From an uncultured Saprospiraceae bacterium (GTDB lineage: Bacteria; Bacteroidota; Bacteroidia; Chitinophagales; Saprospiraceae), in the NCBI GenBank assembly GCA_937951615.1, contig CALFBH010000014.1:99610-163609 (forward strand): a DNA stretch of 64,000 nucleotides, read 5' to 3'. The position numbers were made by a program, and so were the translations under genes. Below are positions 1-9,900 of the stretch, in pieces; the first letter of the stretch is position 1, and every line of letters starts with the position of its first letter. The notes under the pieces were generated by a model, which saw only the letters and a list, made by a program, of their open reading frames with translations, did not search any database and was not told the origin of the DNA.

Positions 1-1
1 A

Positions 2-679
2 GATATTGATGACAAGCCTTTTCTAAGGCTTTCGCCACACGGACAACTCAAAAAACATCATCGTTTCCAGCATCTTTATGCACCTTTTCTGTATTGTCTG
101 GCGACAATCAGTTGGATTCTGATGAAGGATTTCCGGCAAATGGCATTGTACCATAAAGAAGGATTGACCGAAAAATGTGGTTTCCAACCTGTGCCAGTAA
201 CGATTATTCTGATTGGAACCAAAGTGCTTTACCTGATGTATATGATTGCCCTGCCTTTATTATTGGGCGTCTCTTTATGGGTAGTTCTATTGGGTTTTGT
301 CATCATGCACATGGTTGCCGGACTGGTAATTACAACTATTTTCCAACTGGCACACGTCGTAGAAGGTCCTGAACATTTTACACCGGAAGCCAGTGGGACA
401 ATGGAAAATGCCTGGGCAATTCACCAACTCAAAACAACAGCCAATTTTGCTAAAAATAACCGATTGATTACCTGGTTTGTCGGTGGACTAAATTTTCAGA
501 TAGAACATCATTTATTTCCGCATATTTGCCATGTTCATTATAAAAAGATTTCTGAAATTGTGAAAAAAACGGCAGAAGAGTGTAATCTGAGTTACTTTGA
601 ATATCCAACGTTTACGAAAGCTGTTGCTTCGCATTTGAGGGTTTTGAAAATGCTAGGCAATGCGCCGCAGGCGGCGTAA
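2..679 (+). CDS. Fatty acid desaturase, C-terminal part (partial at window edge)
   Basis: The reading frame is open from the first bases of the window, so this is the 3' end of a longer gene; the first ATG inside it (position 122) is probably internal. The visible part carries hydrophobic membrane segments (about 210-330) and the third histidine box QIEHHLFPHI (around 500-530), typical of membrane di-iron front-end (delta-5/delta-6, linoleoyl-CoA type) desaturases. Such enzymes insert a double bond into an acyl chain bound to lipid or CoA. The first two histidine boxes must lie upstream of the window. The stop (TAA 677-679) follows a GC-rich stretch encoding PQAA, after which repeat DNA starts at once. 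Family assignment is firm; regiospecificity cannot be read from this fragment. Confidence 0.9.
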   Translation, partial: DIDDKPFLRLSPHGQLKKHHRFQHLYAPFLYCLATISWILMKDFRQMALYHKEGLTEKCGFQPVPVTIILIGTKVLYLMYMIALPLLLGVSLWVVLLGFVIMHMVAGLVITTIFQLAHVVEGPEHFTPEASGTMENAWAIHQLKTTANFAKNNRLITWFVGGLNFQIEHHLFPHICHVHYKKISEIVKKTAEECNLSYFEYPTFTKAVASHLRVLKMLGNAPQAA

Positions 680-680
680 T

Positions 681-1006
681 TGTCCATTGTCCATAGTCCA
701 TTGTCCATAGTCCATAGTCGATGGTCGATGGTTGTTTAAAAAGTACAATAAGTGTATTAGTAATGGTCAAAAAATTAATTCACCTGAAATGAGGAACTTA
801 TTTTTTGACCATTAAGTGCTTGGACTCAACTAAACGCCACTTTCAATTTACATAATTGGCTTATTGTCAATACTTTTTTGAATTTTAATTTGACGTTTGG
901 ATTTGTATTTCCACTTACTTAGACTCTTTTGTGCATTTTGCGAAGCAAAATGAATCTCACTTGTTATATTTTCTATCGACTATGGACTATCGACCATCGA
1001 CCACAA
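681..1006. repeat. Intergenic repeat island with inverted TCCATAGTCGATGG arms
   Basis: This 400-base gap between two plus-strand genes holds no gene. Its left edge (681-735) is built from repeated TCCATAGTC / GATGGTCGATGG units. Its right edge (972-1006) holds the same units in inverted orientation. Between them lies a 105-bp sequence (813-917) that recurs inverted at 61741-61845. The same arm units flank 6406-6544 upstream of the peroxidase gene. The organisation suggests a small non-autonomous palindromic element; no coding capacity is seen. Confidence 0.6.
813..917 (+). repeat. 105-bp dispersed repeat, copy 1
   Basis: Starts TAAGTGCTTGGACTCAAC and ends TTTGTATTTCCACTTA. The reverse complement of 61741-61845 matches over the same 105-bp length with roughly 90 percent identity by eye. 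A shorter piece of the same repeat (TTTGAATTTGAATTTGACG, then TTTGGATTTG) is found at about 2755-2787, and another at about 1036-1060 just before the next gene. Non-coding; function unknown. Confidence 0.75.
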
Positions 1007-1080
1007 CAATTTGTTGTCCCGATGGTTGTCGGGATGAATTTGGCGTTTGAATTTGTATTTATAAGAGAGAAACCAAAACC

Positions 1081-2193
1081 ATGATTACTGTAAAACCAGT
1101 TGAAACCAGTAGAGAGAAAAAACAGTTTATTAAATTTCCTTGGACAATCTATAAAGACGATCAAATATGGGTGCCGCCTTTATTGATGGATATTAAAGAA
1201 AAACTCTCGCCAAAGTTTTCTTTTTTTGAATTTGGTACCATGCAGATGTATCTGGCTTATCGCAATGGAGAGATAGTCGGACGGATTGCTGCCATTCAAA
1301 ACGATTTATACAATAAAGAACACGAAGACAAAACTGGTTTTTTTGGTTTTTTTGAATGTATCAATGACCAAGAAGTTGCCAATGCGCTACTAGACACGGC
1401 AAAAGCCTGGTTGCAGGAACGCGGACGCGACATCATGCACGGACCAGCTAGTCCGTCGAGTAACCACGACTACGGATTGCTGGTCGATGGATTTGATACC
1501 TCGCCCAAACTGGGCATGGTGCATAATCCAACCTATTATCAGCCTTTACTGGAAAATTACGGCTTCAAAAAATCTATGGGCTTATTTGCCTATAAAATTG
1601 ATGCACAGCGCGTGATGGAAGATCCGAAAATGGTACGCGGGAATAAAATTGTAAGAGAGCGGACGGGCGTAAAAATTCGCTCCATCAATATGAAAGACCT
1701 TAAAAACGAAATTAAGCTGCTGCGAAAAATATATAATGAAGCCTGGGAAAAGAATTATGGCTTTGTGCCAATGACGGACAAAGAGATAGACGAATACGCA
1801 GCAGGTTTCAAACAAATTGCAGAACCTTCCCTCATCTTCTTTGCTGAAATAGATGGCGAAACGGTGGGCACAGCAGTTTCTTTACTGGATTATAATTATA
1901 TCTTCAAACAAATGAACGGACGCCTATTGCCGTTTAATTTTATAAAAATGTTTACCCAAAAGAAACACATCACCTGGGCAAGAGTCATGCTGCTGGGTAT
2001 TTTGCCAAAATATCGCGGTAAGGGTTTAGATGCAGTGTTGTATTATGAAACCGTAAAAGCCGCACAAACGCTAGGCGTAGAGTATGGAGAAGCTAGTTGG
2101 ATACTAGAAGATAATGACATGATGCGCCGTGGTATGGAATTGATTAAGGGCGAAATTTACAAGACCTATAATGTGTACGAAGTAGGAATTTAA
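1081..2193 (+). CDS. GNAT-fold N-acetyltransferase-like protein (YghO-like)
   Basis: A soluble protein of 370 residues with no signal peptide or membrane segment. The N-terminal part (about 1-90) has WVPPLLMDIKEKL and YLAYRNGEIVGRIAA, and residues 230-360 hold EIDGETVGTAVSLLDYNY and LLGILPKYRGKGLDAVLYYE. The last resembles the acetyl-CoA binding segment (R-x-x-G-x-G/A) of GNAT enzymes, here RGKGLD. The length and double-lobed layout match the long GNAT-like proteins of the E. coli YghO type that are common in Bacteroidota. Substrate unknown. The gene stands alone behind repeat DNA, and ATG 1081 is preceded by an A-rich leader without a Shine-Dalgarno sequence. Confidence 0.65.
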   Translation: MITVKPVETSREKKQFIKFPWTIYKDDQIWVPPLLMDIKEKLSPKFSFFEFGTMQMYLAYRNGEIVGRIAAIQNDLYNKEHEDKTGFFGFFECINDQEVANALLDTAKAWLQERGRDIMHGPASPSSNHDYGLLVDGFDTSPKLGMVHNPTYYQPLLENYGFKKSMGLFAYKIDAQRVMEDPKMVRGNKIVRERTGVKIRSINMKDLKNEIKLLRKIYNEAWEKNYGFVPMTDKEIDEYAAGFKQIAEPSLIFFAEIDGETVGTAVSLLDYNYIFKQMNGRLLPFNFIKMFTQKKHITWARVMLLGILPKYRGKGLDAVLYYETVKAAQTLGVEYGEASWILEDNDMMRRGMELIKGEIYKTYNVYEVGI

Positions 2194-2239
2194 AAGTATC
2201 TCAGGCTTTCAGCCTGATGTACTTTGGAATTTTCTTTTT

Positions 2240-2398
2240 CAGCTTCTCCGTCGTTGGTTGTACGACAACTGGGTTCAGAACAATGGTTTTTTTGACTATT
2301 ACCTTTCGCCAGATTTTAATCTGGATGGTGATATAAATGGGCAAGACAAAGCCCTATGGTTTATTAATAATGGTATTTCTTCGCGAGTACCGAAATGA
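2240..2398 (+). pseudogene. Orphan 3' end of a secreted-protein gene (Ca-binding, dockerin-like tail)
   Basis: One frame, open across the fragment and ending in TGA at 2396-2398, encodes about 50 residues that include DFNLDGDINGQDKALWFINN and end in ISSRVPK. This closely matches the C-terminus of the intact protein at 53474-55600 (DFNLDGDVSGGDKEVW, ending SSIVPK). DxNxDGD is a calcium-loop (EF-hand/dockerin-like) motif. No start codon or signal peptide precedes it, and repeat DNA abuts it on both sides, so it is the remnant of a deleted gene rather than a functional small protein. Confidence 0.7.
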
Positions 2399-2514
2399 TA
2401 AAGTATCTCAGCCTTCCAGCCTGACTAGGCTGAAAAAATGATTGGGTTAAGTAATTGGGTTGATTAAGTTAATTGAGTCCAACTAATTCACGTAGCAGGA
2501 CAAACACGACGTTT

Positions 2515-2645
2515 GCCTCACCCCAGCCCTCTCCATCCTTCGGCGGAGAGGGAGCAAAAGATAACAGAAGTCCAGGTTGTCGGCGAAGCTAGACAGCCGC
2601 AGGCGAAGTCCCTCTCCACCGAAGGATGAAGAGGCTAGGTGAGGC
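2515..2645. repeat. Inverted repeat with ~37-bp arms (GCCTCACC...GGTGAGGC)
   Basis: The arms at 2515-2552 and 2609-2645 are complementary with few mismatches; each contains CCTTCGG beside GAGAGGG, and they are separated by about 56 bp. The type (CCCTCTCC with GGAGAGGG) recalls the purine/pyrimidine palindromes found inside the subtilase gene (10518-10613) and the GT-C-like gene (38821-38910). Non-coding here. Confidence 0.65.
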
Positions 2646-2788
2646 ACCAGGCAGGCAAGCACTAAATTCCAAATTCCAAAGCAAACCAGTCAGGCTGAAA
2701 GCCTGAAGTACTTTGGAATTTGGAATTTTTTTGTTCCTTTACTATTAATGATTTTTTGAATTTGAATTTGACGTTTGGATTTGAATTT

Positions 2789-5700
2789 TTATTCAATCCC
2801 CCCACAATCCTCAATATCTGCTGAGAAATCAGCATTGGGTTCTACTGAAAAACCGGGATTGAGAATAATGACTTCTCCAGCTTGAAACTGCACATCACCA
2901 CCTGTAGGAACTGTACCGTCTGAAGTGACAGATATGCCAGCCTGACAAGCATCATTGGCGATGCTACCTGTTGGGGCAACAAAATCAGGGCATGAGCTGG
3001 CGCAAATCATATTGCCATTATTGTCGTAAATTGGTTCCTGTCCATTAATTTGTACCGTAAGACTTTCCGTAAGTCCACCGGCATCTGTGACGGTGACGGA
3101 ATAAGTTCCCGATGGCAGATTTTCAACTGTCGCTGTATTGGCACCTGTACTCCACATATAGGCATAATAAGGTGCGCTTCCGCCATAAGCCTGCACAGAA
3201 GCTTTGCCCAGCATATTACATTGCTCGTGCATAACGGATGCTGTGATAACCAGATTGTTGCTTGCCGGTCCGAAGCCAATATAATTGTCATAAAAAGTCA
3301 TGTCGGCTATGCCATCTAAGTCGCCATTGATCACAATTTTATTTCCTTTATTAATGTTGAAATTGAAACTTTCCCCTGTAGGTGCATTGTCTGTGGCAAT
3401 CGTAATTGTGGCAACTGCACCATCACATAGTACGTCCACTCCGTCAGTACGGGTAAGTGCGAGTGCCAGTCGATTTTGATCGGCATTATATAAATCAAAT
3501 ACCTCGTTAGGAACTAATGAAGACCCCGTTACATCCACGCTTACGGTACTAATAGGTATATCACTGAAATCAATGGTGCAAGCAAGACCATGTGCCATGA
3601 CTGCTGCGCCGTCGAAATCGGTTACATGAAGCGCGTAGCGTATATTTCCACTAGCTGGTGGCAGAGGTTCCAGAAAATAGTTCAGGGTATTTGGAATGAA
3701 AGAAGCCAGAGTAGGAGCACCTGTCGTCTGCCCAAAATTCAAATCAACGACCTGTAAATCTGCTCCATCAACAACACCGTTTCCATCTGCATCCTGGTGT
3801 TTATTATTGATCATATTTGCATCAAACTGCCAGTTTTGGGCAGGCTGCGCTATCCAGTTTGTTGTTGCATTTGGGCGTGCTGGACCAGTTTGGAGAAATC
3901 CAATACCCCAGAATAGCGGATCATCTTCATCTACATCACCGTCATTATCCATGTCGCCGGGCCATACATCAGCACCACTGCCAGTAGTGTTGCCGCAGTT
4001 AACTGAGCCACTACAGAAACTTTCCCAGGAAATATCAAAATTATTATCATCACTGATATTAGCATTGGTGTTGCTAACAGGATTCAGGCGTGTACAAAAT
4101 GCCGCTAATGTAGGATCATAACAGCCACTTAGGTTATTATTGCTGACATATAAAAAAGCAAGACTACTCATATTGGCTAATATAGGCGGAATCTCTCCGG
4201 TCAGAAGATTATTTTCCAAATGTAAAAAGGTCAGAATAGACAAATTTGCCAGCGTTACTGGAATATTTCCATCCAGCAGATTATTACGAAGATCCAGAAA
4301 ACCCAATGTAGATAAATTGCCAATAGAAGGCGGAATATTTCCATCTATTACATTATAACTCAAATTCAAATAGGTCAGCGATTGCAAATCGCCAATTTCT
4401 ACAGGAAACCAGCCTATCAAATTATTATTCGATAAATTTAGTGTCTTTACACAACCATTTCCATTCAGCGTCACGCCATACCAGGTCGTCATTGGCTGGT
4501 CAAGATCCCAGGAGTTTGTCCAGCTTGCGCCATTGGTGGCATCATATAAAGCAACAAGGCTGAGCGAGTCGTTTAGCCGACAGCAATTGCCCGCCACCAC
4601 ATCACATTCTGCATTAAAAACATTATCCTGAAGCGTCAGAATATTTGTATTACGTTTGATAACATCTGACAACAGTGTATTTTCTATAGTAGAAATATCA
4701 TTGACCAATGCAGGGTCATTTAAATAATAATAATAATCGCCATCACGCAGCCTGCCAAACTGCTCTGCGAGCATAGCAGTAAGTGTCGCACCGAGTTGTG
4801 AGCCGGGCAACTTGTCTTCCGATAAAAAACCAACCCAGGCGTCGATGTCATTGATGTCAGGATATAAAGCATTCAATTGATTTTGCAAAAGCGGATCACT
4901 GGTAATATCTGCCATATTAGTTGCCAGACTTCCTGTAAAATGATTGCGATAAGCATTATAGTCTGCCAGCCCATGGTCGCGTCCGCGCTGTATATTCAAA
5001 GCCGCCAAATCCAGCCCTGGACCCGGCCCGCCTGCAAACAAAAATGTTCTCAACTCTTCCACCAGATTGGCATCAATTTCTTCCTGAAACTGAGCAGCCA
5101 GCCCATTCAAAATAGGATCAATATCATTCATAGCGATAATGCCAGGATTGAAAAAAGCCTGTATTAAGGAGACTTTTCCCTGCCCTACCGGATTATTATC
5201 ATCATCCAATAATAATAATTCATTGGTCACCATCGTATGCCCTAGTCGATAAGCAGCCGTAGAAAAACCATTGATAATGTCTGGCTGAATCGAATTATTA
5301 TAGCCATTATAAGTATTTAAATTAACACCCAAAGTAGGCAGGAATTCATTATAAGTAATGCGCTGGAGTAGGGCAATGACTCGCTTTCTTGCCATTTTAT
5401 AAATCGTCTCATCATCCCAAATCGGGTTAAGATTGCTGTTGTTCAGAATAATCTCATCACAGATACGATTATGCTCTCTGACGAATAAAGTATGCAAAGC
5501 AGTCAGACTTGATTGTTCATTTGCCCTGATGTCTCCGGCTACAAAATAGCGGTCGACCAGTCCGGCAGTAGCCATGGCTGGTGCGTTGGGATCTGTGGGG
5601 CTTCCCGGCTCGCCATCTATCGTATTATAAGGTAGGAAATTTCCAGCAGAGGTGCGCATTTTGCCTTCTGTGCCTTGTCTTAGCCAGGTGGCTCTGATGG

Positions 5701-6367
5701 TTTCCGAGCCATAAACCTGCGAGCCATCTATCCATGCTGTGACGATGTTTTCCTGTGCGCGAGGCGTCGTGACACCTGTACCTGGAAATACCTCCGAGCG
5801 ATGAAAAGTAATCGGTACAGTTATCAAATCACCCGGTTCACCAGTTGGGAAAATCGTTGCAGTCTCCGTCTCGGCTTCAGGCGAAATACCAATGTCGTGA
5901 TCCAGAAACTGCCCCCAGCTAAAGACAAAAGAACTCAAAGTCGTAGAAGGAAAGACGGTGCTATCCTGTTGGAAAATAAGGTTACTAATACTTCTCGGAT
6001 TGGGACGATTTAGACCGCCAATGCTGTTCAAAGGGTCATTTGTACCATAGGCTGAAGGCAATTCGCGGAATAATGGAATATGGGCAGCGCCCCATTCAGC
6101 AGTATTGATGTTGTTGCATTGCCCGTCTATGTTGCGATAGACGACCTGCGTACCACAGGTTTGTACAGACTGGCTTTTTGGTATATTGTTTTCCAGTGCA
6201 TCGGCACTTGCTACTCCACTCATGAAGTATTGAACTGCTTTTGCTTGTTGCTCGGTTACAGGACTGGTGGTGTTGTTTTTTTGAGCCTGAAGAAATCCAT
6301 TTGGGATAAAAAGTAATAGGACCAAAAAGGCGGTCAGTGGGTTTTTAAAATGCTTATACGTCTTCAT
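2789..6367 (-). CDS. Secreted animal-type haem peroxidase with LRR, Ca-binding and SprB-like domains
   Basis: 1192 residues. A signal peptide (about 1-28, ending LQAQ) is followed by an animal haem peroxidase domain (about 75-600). WGQFLDHDIG supplies Gln153, Asp156 and distal His157. GDIRANEQ supplies Arg281 and Glu284. YRLGHTMV supplies proximal His377, and NIQRGRDHG is conserved. These equal the myeloperoxidase haem-ester and catalytic residues, so the domain should bind haem covalently and oxidise halide or phenolic substrates outside the cell. Then come about five plant-type LRRs (NLSNNNLIG, GNIPPSIGNL), a calcium-loop segment (DMDNDGDVDEDD ... DADGNGVVDGADLQ), an SprB-like repeat (about 1050-1110) and the C-terminal module seen in the neighbouring exported proteins (VQFQAGEVIILNPGF...FSADIEDC). 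Same strand as the subtilase gene upstream, but 570 bp apart with its own promoter-like site. Confidence 0.9.
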   Translation of the reverse strand: MKTYKHFKNPLTAFLVLLLFIPNGFLQAQKNNTTSPVTEQQAKAVQYFMSGVASADALENNIPKSQSVQTCGTQVVYRNIDGQCNNINTAEWGAAHIPLFRELPSAYGTNDPLNSIGGLNRPNPRSISNLIFQQDSTVFPSTTLSSFVFSWGQFLDHDIGISPEAETETATIFPTGEPGDLITVPITFHRSEVFPGTGVTTPRAQENIVTAWIDGSQVYGSETIRATWLRQGTEGKMRTSAGNFLPYNTIDGEPGSPTDPNAPAMATAGLVDRYFVAGDIRANEQSSLTALHTLFVREHNRICDEIILNNSNLNPIWDDETIYKMARKRVIALLQRITYNEFLPTLGVNLNTYNGYNNSIQPDIINGFSTAAYRLGHTMVTNELLLLDDDNNPVGQGKVSLIQAFFNPGIIAMNDIDPILNGLAAQFQEEIDANLVEELRTFLFAGGPGPGLDLAALNIQRGRDHGLADYNAYRNHFTGSLATNMADITSDPLLQNQLNALYPDINDIDAWVGFLSEDKLPGSQLGATLTAMLAEQFGRLRDGDYYYYLNDPALVNDISTIENTLLSDVIKRNTNILTLQDNVFNAECDVVAGNCCRLNDSLSLVALYDATNGASWTNSWDLDQPMTTWYGVTLNGNGCVKTLNLSNNNLIGWFPVEIGDLQSLTYLNLSYNVIDGNIPPSIGNLSTLGFLDLRNNLLDGNIPVTLANLSILTFLHLENNLLTGEIPPILANMSSLAFLYVSNNNLSGCYDPTLAAFCTRLNPVSNTNANISDDNNFDISWESFCSGSVNCGNTTGSGADVWPGDMDNDGDVDEDDPLFWGIGFLQTGPARPNATTNWIAQPAQNWQFDANMINNKHQDADGNGVVDGADLQVVDLNFGQTTGAPTLASFIPNTLNYFLEPLPPASGNIRYALHVTDFDGAAVMAHGLACTIDFSDIPISTVSVDVTGSSLVPNEVFDLYNADQNRLALALTRTDGVDVLCDGAVATITIATDNAPTGESFNFNINKGNKIVINGDLDGIADMTFYDNYIGFGPASNNLVITASVMHEQCNMLGKASVQAYGGSAPYYAYMWSTGANTATVENLPSGTYSVTVTDAGGLTESLTVQINGQEPIYDNNGNMICASSCPDFVAPTGSIANDACQAGISVTSDGTVPTGGDVQFQAGEVIILNPGFSVEPNADFSADIEDCGGIE

Positions 6368-6580
6368 GTTTTTGATTTTAATGGTTAATAATATGTAGCA
6401 ATTTAGGTCGATGGTCGATAGTCCATAGTCGATGGCTGTTTTTAAGTATTCCAGCCGTTTTAGTCTTTTTTTTGCTTTGTAAAATGCGTGTAAAACGTGT
6501 AATACGAGAATCTAGCTATGGACTATCGACTGCCAACTATCGACTTAAATGTTTACATTTAATGTTGTATTTGTCTGTTG
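6368..6580. repeat. Peroxidase leader region with inverted TCCATAGTC units
   Basis: Between the peroxidase start and its likely promoter lie 213 bp containing GGTCGATGGTCGATAGTCC at 6406-6424 and inverted units at 6516-6544 (CTATGGACTATCGAC). These are the units that bound the repeat island at 681-1006. No gene is seen. If transcribed as a leader the arms could pair over about 80 bases. Confidence 0.45.
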
Positions 6581-6588
6581 CAAATGTA
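6581..6588 (-). promoter_or_regulatory. Candidate -7 element TACATTTG for the peroxidase gene
   Basis: The plus strand reads CAAATGTA, i.e. TACATTTG on the minus strand, matching the Bacteroidota TAnnTTTG consensus. It would give a leader of about 210 bases. No clear -33 TTTG was found at the usual distance, so this is tentative. Confidence 0.35.
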
Positions 6589-6814
6589 TGGCTGTTTTTC
6601 AGCCTTTGAAACCACTAAAATCTGCTTTGAATAAGGGCTTTGAAATATTGAATGGTTTATAATTATTTGAAAATGAGTGATTTACTTTTAGTAAAATAGA
6701 ACTAAAAGATAAAGTTTGTATTAATCCATGCCTAATCAAAGCGAAGCTGATTTGTGCATTCATGGCAAAAAGTGGTTCGAGAGGACTTAAAAGTGGTGGG
6801 ATGACGTATTAAAA

Positions 6815-6845
6815 GAAGCATCTCCACACAAGGTGAAGATGCTTC
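6815..6845 (-). terminator. Hairpin terminator behind the subtilase gene
   Basis: GAAGCATCT...AGATGCTTC forms a stem of about 12 bp with a small internal mismatch. On the minus strand it is followed by TTTTAATA. It lies 94 bp past the subtilase stop, just beyond a palindromic repeat, and fits a rho-independent terminator for that gene. Confidence 0.55.
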
Positions 6846-6882
6846 GGTCGTCAACTTATTATATAAGTCATTAAGTCTTAAT

Positions 6883-6947
6883 CGTACCGACGACTTTAGC
6901 CGTCCTAGGAAATGTTAGTCACTTGACGGCTAAAGTCGTCAGTACGG
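6883..6947. repeat. Palindromic repeat overlapping the end of the subtilase gene
   Basis: CGTACCGACGACTTTAGCCG (6883-6902) is repeated inverted as GACGGCTAAAGTCGTCAGTA (6924-6943) and on to 6947. The core ACGGCTAAAGTCGT recurs at 11110-11127. The final codons and stop (TGA, 6939-6941) of the subtilase lie inside the right arm, so the repeat supplies the gene's end. Confidence 0.7.
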
Positions 6948-9900
6948 GCAATTTTCAATCTCCCCTGAAAAATCAGTACCAGGCGGCACTTCAAAACCCG
7001 GTCGCAGAATAATCGTTTCACCAGCTTTGAATTCCACCGCACCATCGACTGTTCCATCTGAATTGACGGCTGTACCTGCTTTGTATGTGCCTGCACCGAC
7101 TGTGCCACTTGGCGTGAGCAGGGTAGGGCAGGGGCTATTGATACAATCTGGAAAAATACCGAACTCATCGGGTATAGAGATATATTCTCCCTGTACTTCT
7201 ACGGATAATACTTTAGTGGAATCATCTAAGCCAGTGACGGTGACTGCATAAATATTGGGCGTAAGATTGCTGAGGCTACTGCTGGTCGCGCCCGTATTCC
7301 AGCGATAGCTATATGGTGGTTCTCCGCCTTCCACGCTTAGGGAAATAGAGCCGGGCATGGTGCATTGCTCGTGAATAACGGAAGCACTGACGACTAAACT
7401 ATTATTTGAAAGACCGGCAGGATCATAAGGGTAAAAACTCATTCCGGCTATTGTTGCCATATCGCCATTGGCTTGTATGACCGTACCGTTTTCGATGTCC
7501 ATTTTCAGGGAATCGCCTGTTGGGATGTCGCGTGTGACGACTATGAAATTGGCTACTGGACCGATTAAGAATGGATTATCTCCATCGGTGCGGGTAAGGG
7601 CAAGGTGGAGGCGATTATTTATAGTATCCATGACCTGAAGACTGTGGCTTGGCAGCAGAGAAGAACTATCCAGTCTCAGCTCTACACTGTCTATGGGAAT
7701 ATCTCCGAAATCTATATTTATTGCCAGACCATGTGCTGCGATGGAATCTCCATTGGTATCGGTGACGTACAAGTCATAGCTTGGATCACCTGCCACAAGC
7801 TCTGCTTCTTCCAGTCGATAGACCATAGAACTGGCAATATAGACCGACTGTGTGTAGGCGTGTATGTTTCCAAAATTATCATCCAATACTTGTAAGTCTG
7901 CACCATTTACGATGCCATCGCCATTGCCGTCTTGGTGTTTGCCATTGATGCCTTCTACTGCTGTTAACCATTCGGGAGCTTGTTGTCCTTCCCATATTGT
8001 TGTGGCATTGGGGCGTGCATCCCCTTCATTGCCGAAGGCTAAGCCCCAATATAGGGCATCTGTTTCGTTGGCGGTGCCGTCGTAGTTGTAGTCGCTAGGC
8101 CAGACTGGGGTACAAGTGCCTGCTCCGGTGTTGCAGAAGTCTTCCCAGGGGGCGTTGAAGTTGTTGCCATTGCTGATGTAGTAATTAGAATTAGATGCTA
8201 TCTGACTACAAAGACTTAGAAGGTTATTGTCATAACAGCCATTAAGGTTATTGTTAAATAATTGTAAATATAGCATATTACTTAAGTTCCCAATTTCCGG
8301 TGGAATACTGCCACTGAGTTGATAATTATTGTGTAAATATAGTATTCTGAGATTATTTAAATTTCCGAGTTCAGATGGAATGTTTCCACTAAGTGTGTTA
8401 CTGTATAGATGTAAGGTTGTCAAGTTATTTAGATCTCCTATTTGAGATGGAATGTTTCCGCTGAGTTGATTGAACGATAGGAATAGGACTTCCAGATTAT
8501 TTAAATTTCCGATTTCATTTGGAATATTTCCATTGAGTTGATTACTATTCAAATATAAATGTGTCAGGTTATTTAAATTTCCTATTTCAGGCGGAATACT
8601 CCCACTAAGTTGGTTGGTGTACAATCCCAGGGATATTAAGTCGTTTAAATTTCCGATTTCAATTGGGATATTTCCATTGAGTTGATTGGAGGGCAAATGC
8701 AAATGTGTCAGACACCCAGTTTGATTCAAAGTGACGCCGTACCAGGTATCTATTGGTTGATCTAAATCCCAAGTATTTGTCCATCCTGTACCATTAGTGG
8801 AATCATATAGATCTACGAGGGCGAGAGAGTCACTTTGGCGGCAGGAGATATATGGATTGCACGCTCCAACTCCGTTACTAATAAAATCTTGCCAGGAGGC
8901 ATCAAAGTTATTGCCGTCGCTTATGGTAGAGTTAGAGCCAGAAGCAAAGTTTAAATTTATATTATAGCAACCACTAAGTTGATTGTTAGATAAATTCAGA
9001 GATTCTAAATAATTTAAATTTCCGAGTTCGGGCGGAATACTGCCACTAAGTTGATTGTTAGATAAAGATAAAGATGCCAAATTGTTTAAGTTTCCGATTT
9101 CAGGAGGAATACTACCACTAAGTTGATTATATGCTAAAACTAAACCTGTCAGGTTATTTAAATTTCCGATTTCTGGTGGAATACTGCCGTTCAATCCACG
9201 ATTGAACAGAATTAATGAAGATACACACCCATTCCCGTCTAAAGTCACTCCACTCCACGTATTCATCGGTTGTGTCAAATCCCATACCGAAGTGCCAGAT
9301 CCATACCAACTATTCCCCCCGTCCGTAGCCTCATACAAAGCCACCAAAGCCAGCGAATCCCGTTCCCGACAAGAAAGAGAAACAGTATCCTCCTCAAAAT
9401 AAGTCAAAGCCCCATAAAGGTTCAGCCGCCCTTCACTCACACATTTTCCGCTTAAATCAGGCAGTACATCCACAGAACCTAACACAGCAGTTTTTATCTC
9501 CCCATAAGTCTTATCAGGATATTGCTCCCACAATAAAGCACAAGCACCCGTAACATGAGGCGTAGCCATAGAGGTTCCTGTATTATAGCGATAGTTGTTT
9601 TGTGGATAGGTACTTTTTATCCTTCTTCCAGGCGCAGCTATATCTACATTAGTTGCGCCATAGCTGGAGCCTCTAAGATTAGATTGTACCCAAAGTTGGT
9701 CATTGCGATTGGTTGCAGCTACGCTGATGATATTATCAAAATTGTAGGAAGATGGATAATTGGGATTAGTATCATTATTATTTCGGAAATTTCCGGCGGC
9801 GGCTACGAATAGATGTCCATTCACTTCTGCGCTATCTAAGGCTTCTATCATACGATTGGAATATTCCCCTTCGGCATAGCTGTTATTACTGATAGGCATG

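Larger units (their letters stand above)
2201..2722. repeat. Segment bounded by direct copies of a 31-bp hairpin repeat
   Basis: The gap 2194-2788 has no intact gene. Near-identical 31-bp copies with a CAGGCT...AGCCTG hairpin followed by GTACTTTGGAATTT lie at 2201-2232 and 2690-2722 in the same orientation; a degenerate copy is at 2402-2435 and an inverted one at 12735-12765. Between the outer copies are a gene remnant (2240-2398) and an inverted repeat (2515-2645). The layout suggests recombination between repeat copies that left a scar. Confidence 0.6.

Noticed and set aside
680..1080. Direct repeats resembling a CRISPR array
   Set aside because: The TCCATAGTC units are short, adjacent and palindromically arranged without regular spacers, and no cas genes are nearby.
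3050..4358. Plus-strand reading frames opposite the peroxidase gene
   Set aside because: They are antisense shadows of the LRR and Ca-loop coding sequence, without promoters, signal peptides or recognisable motifs.
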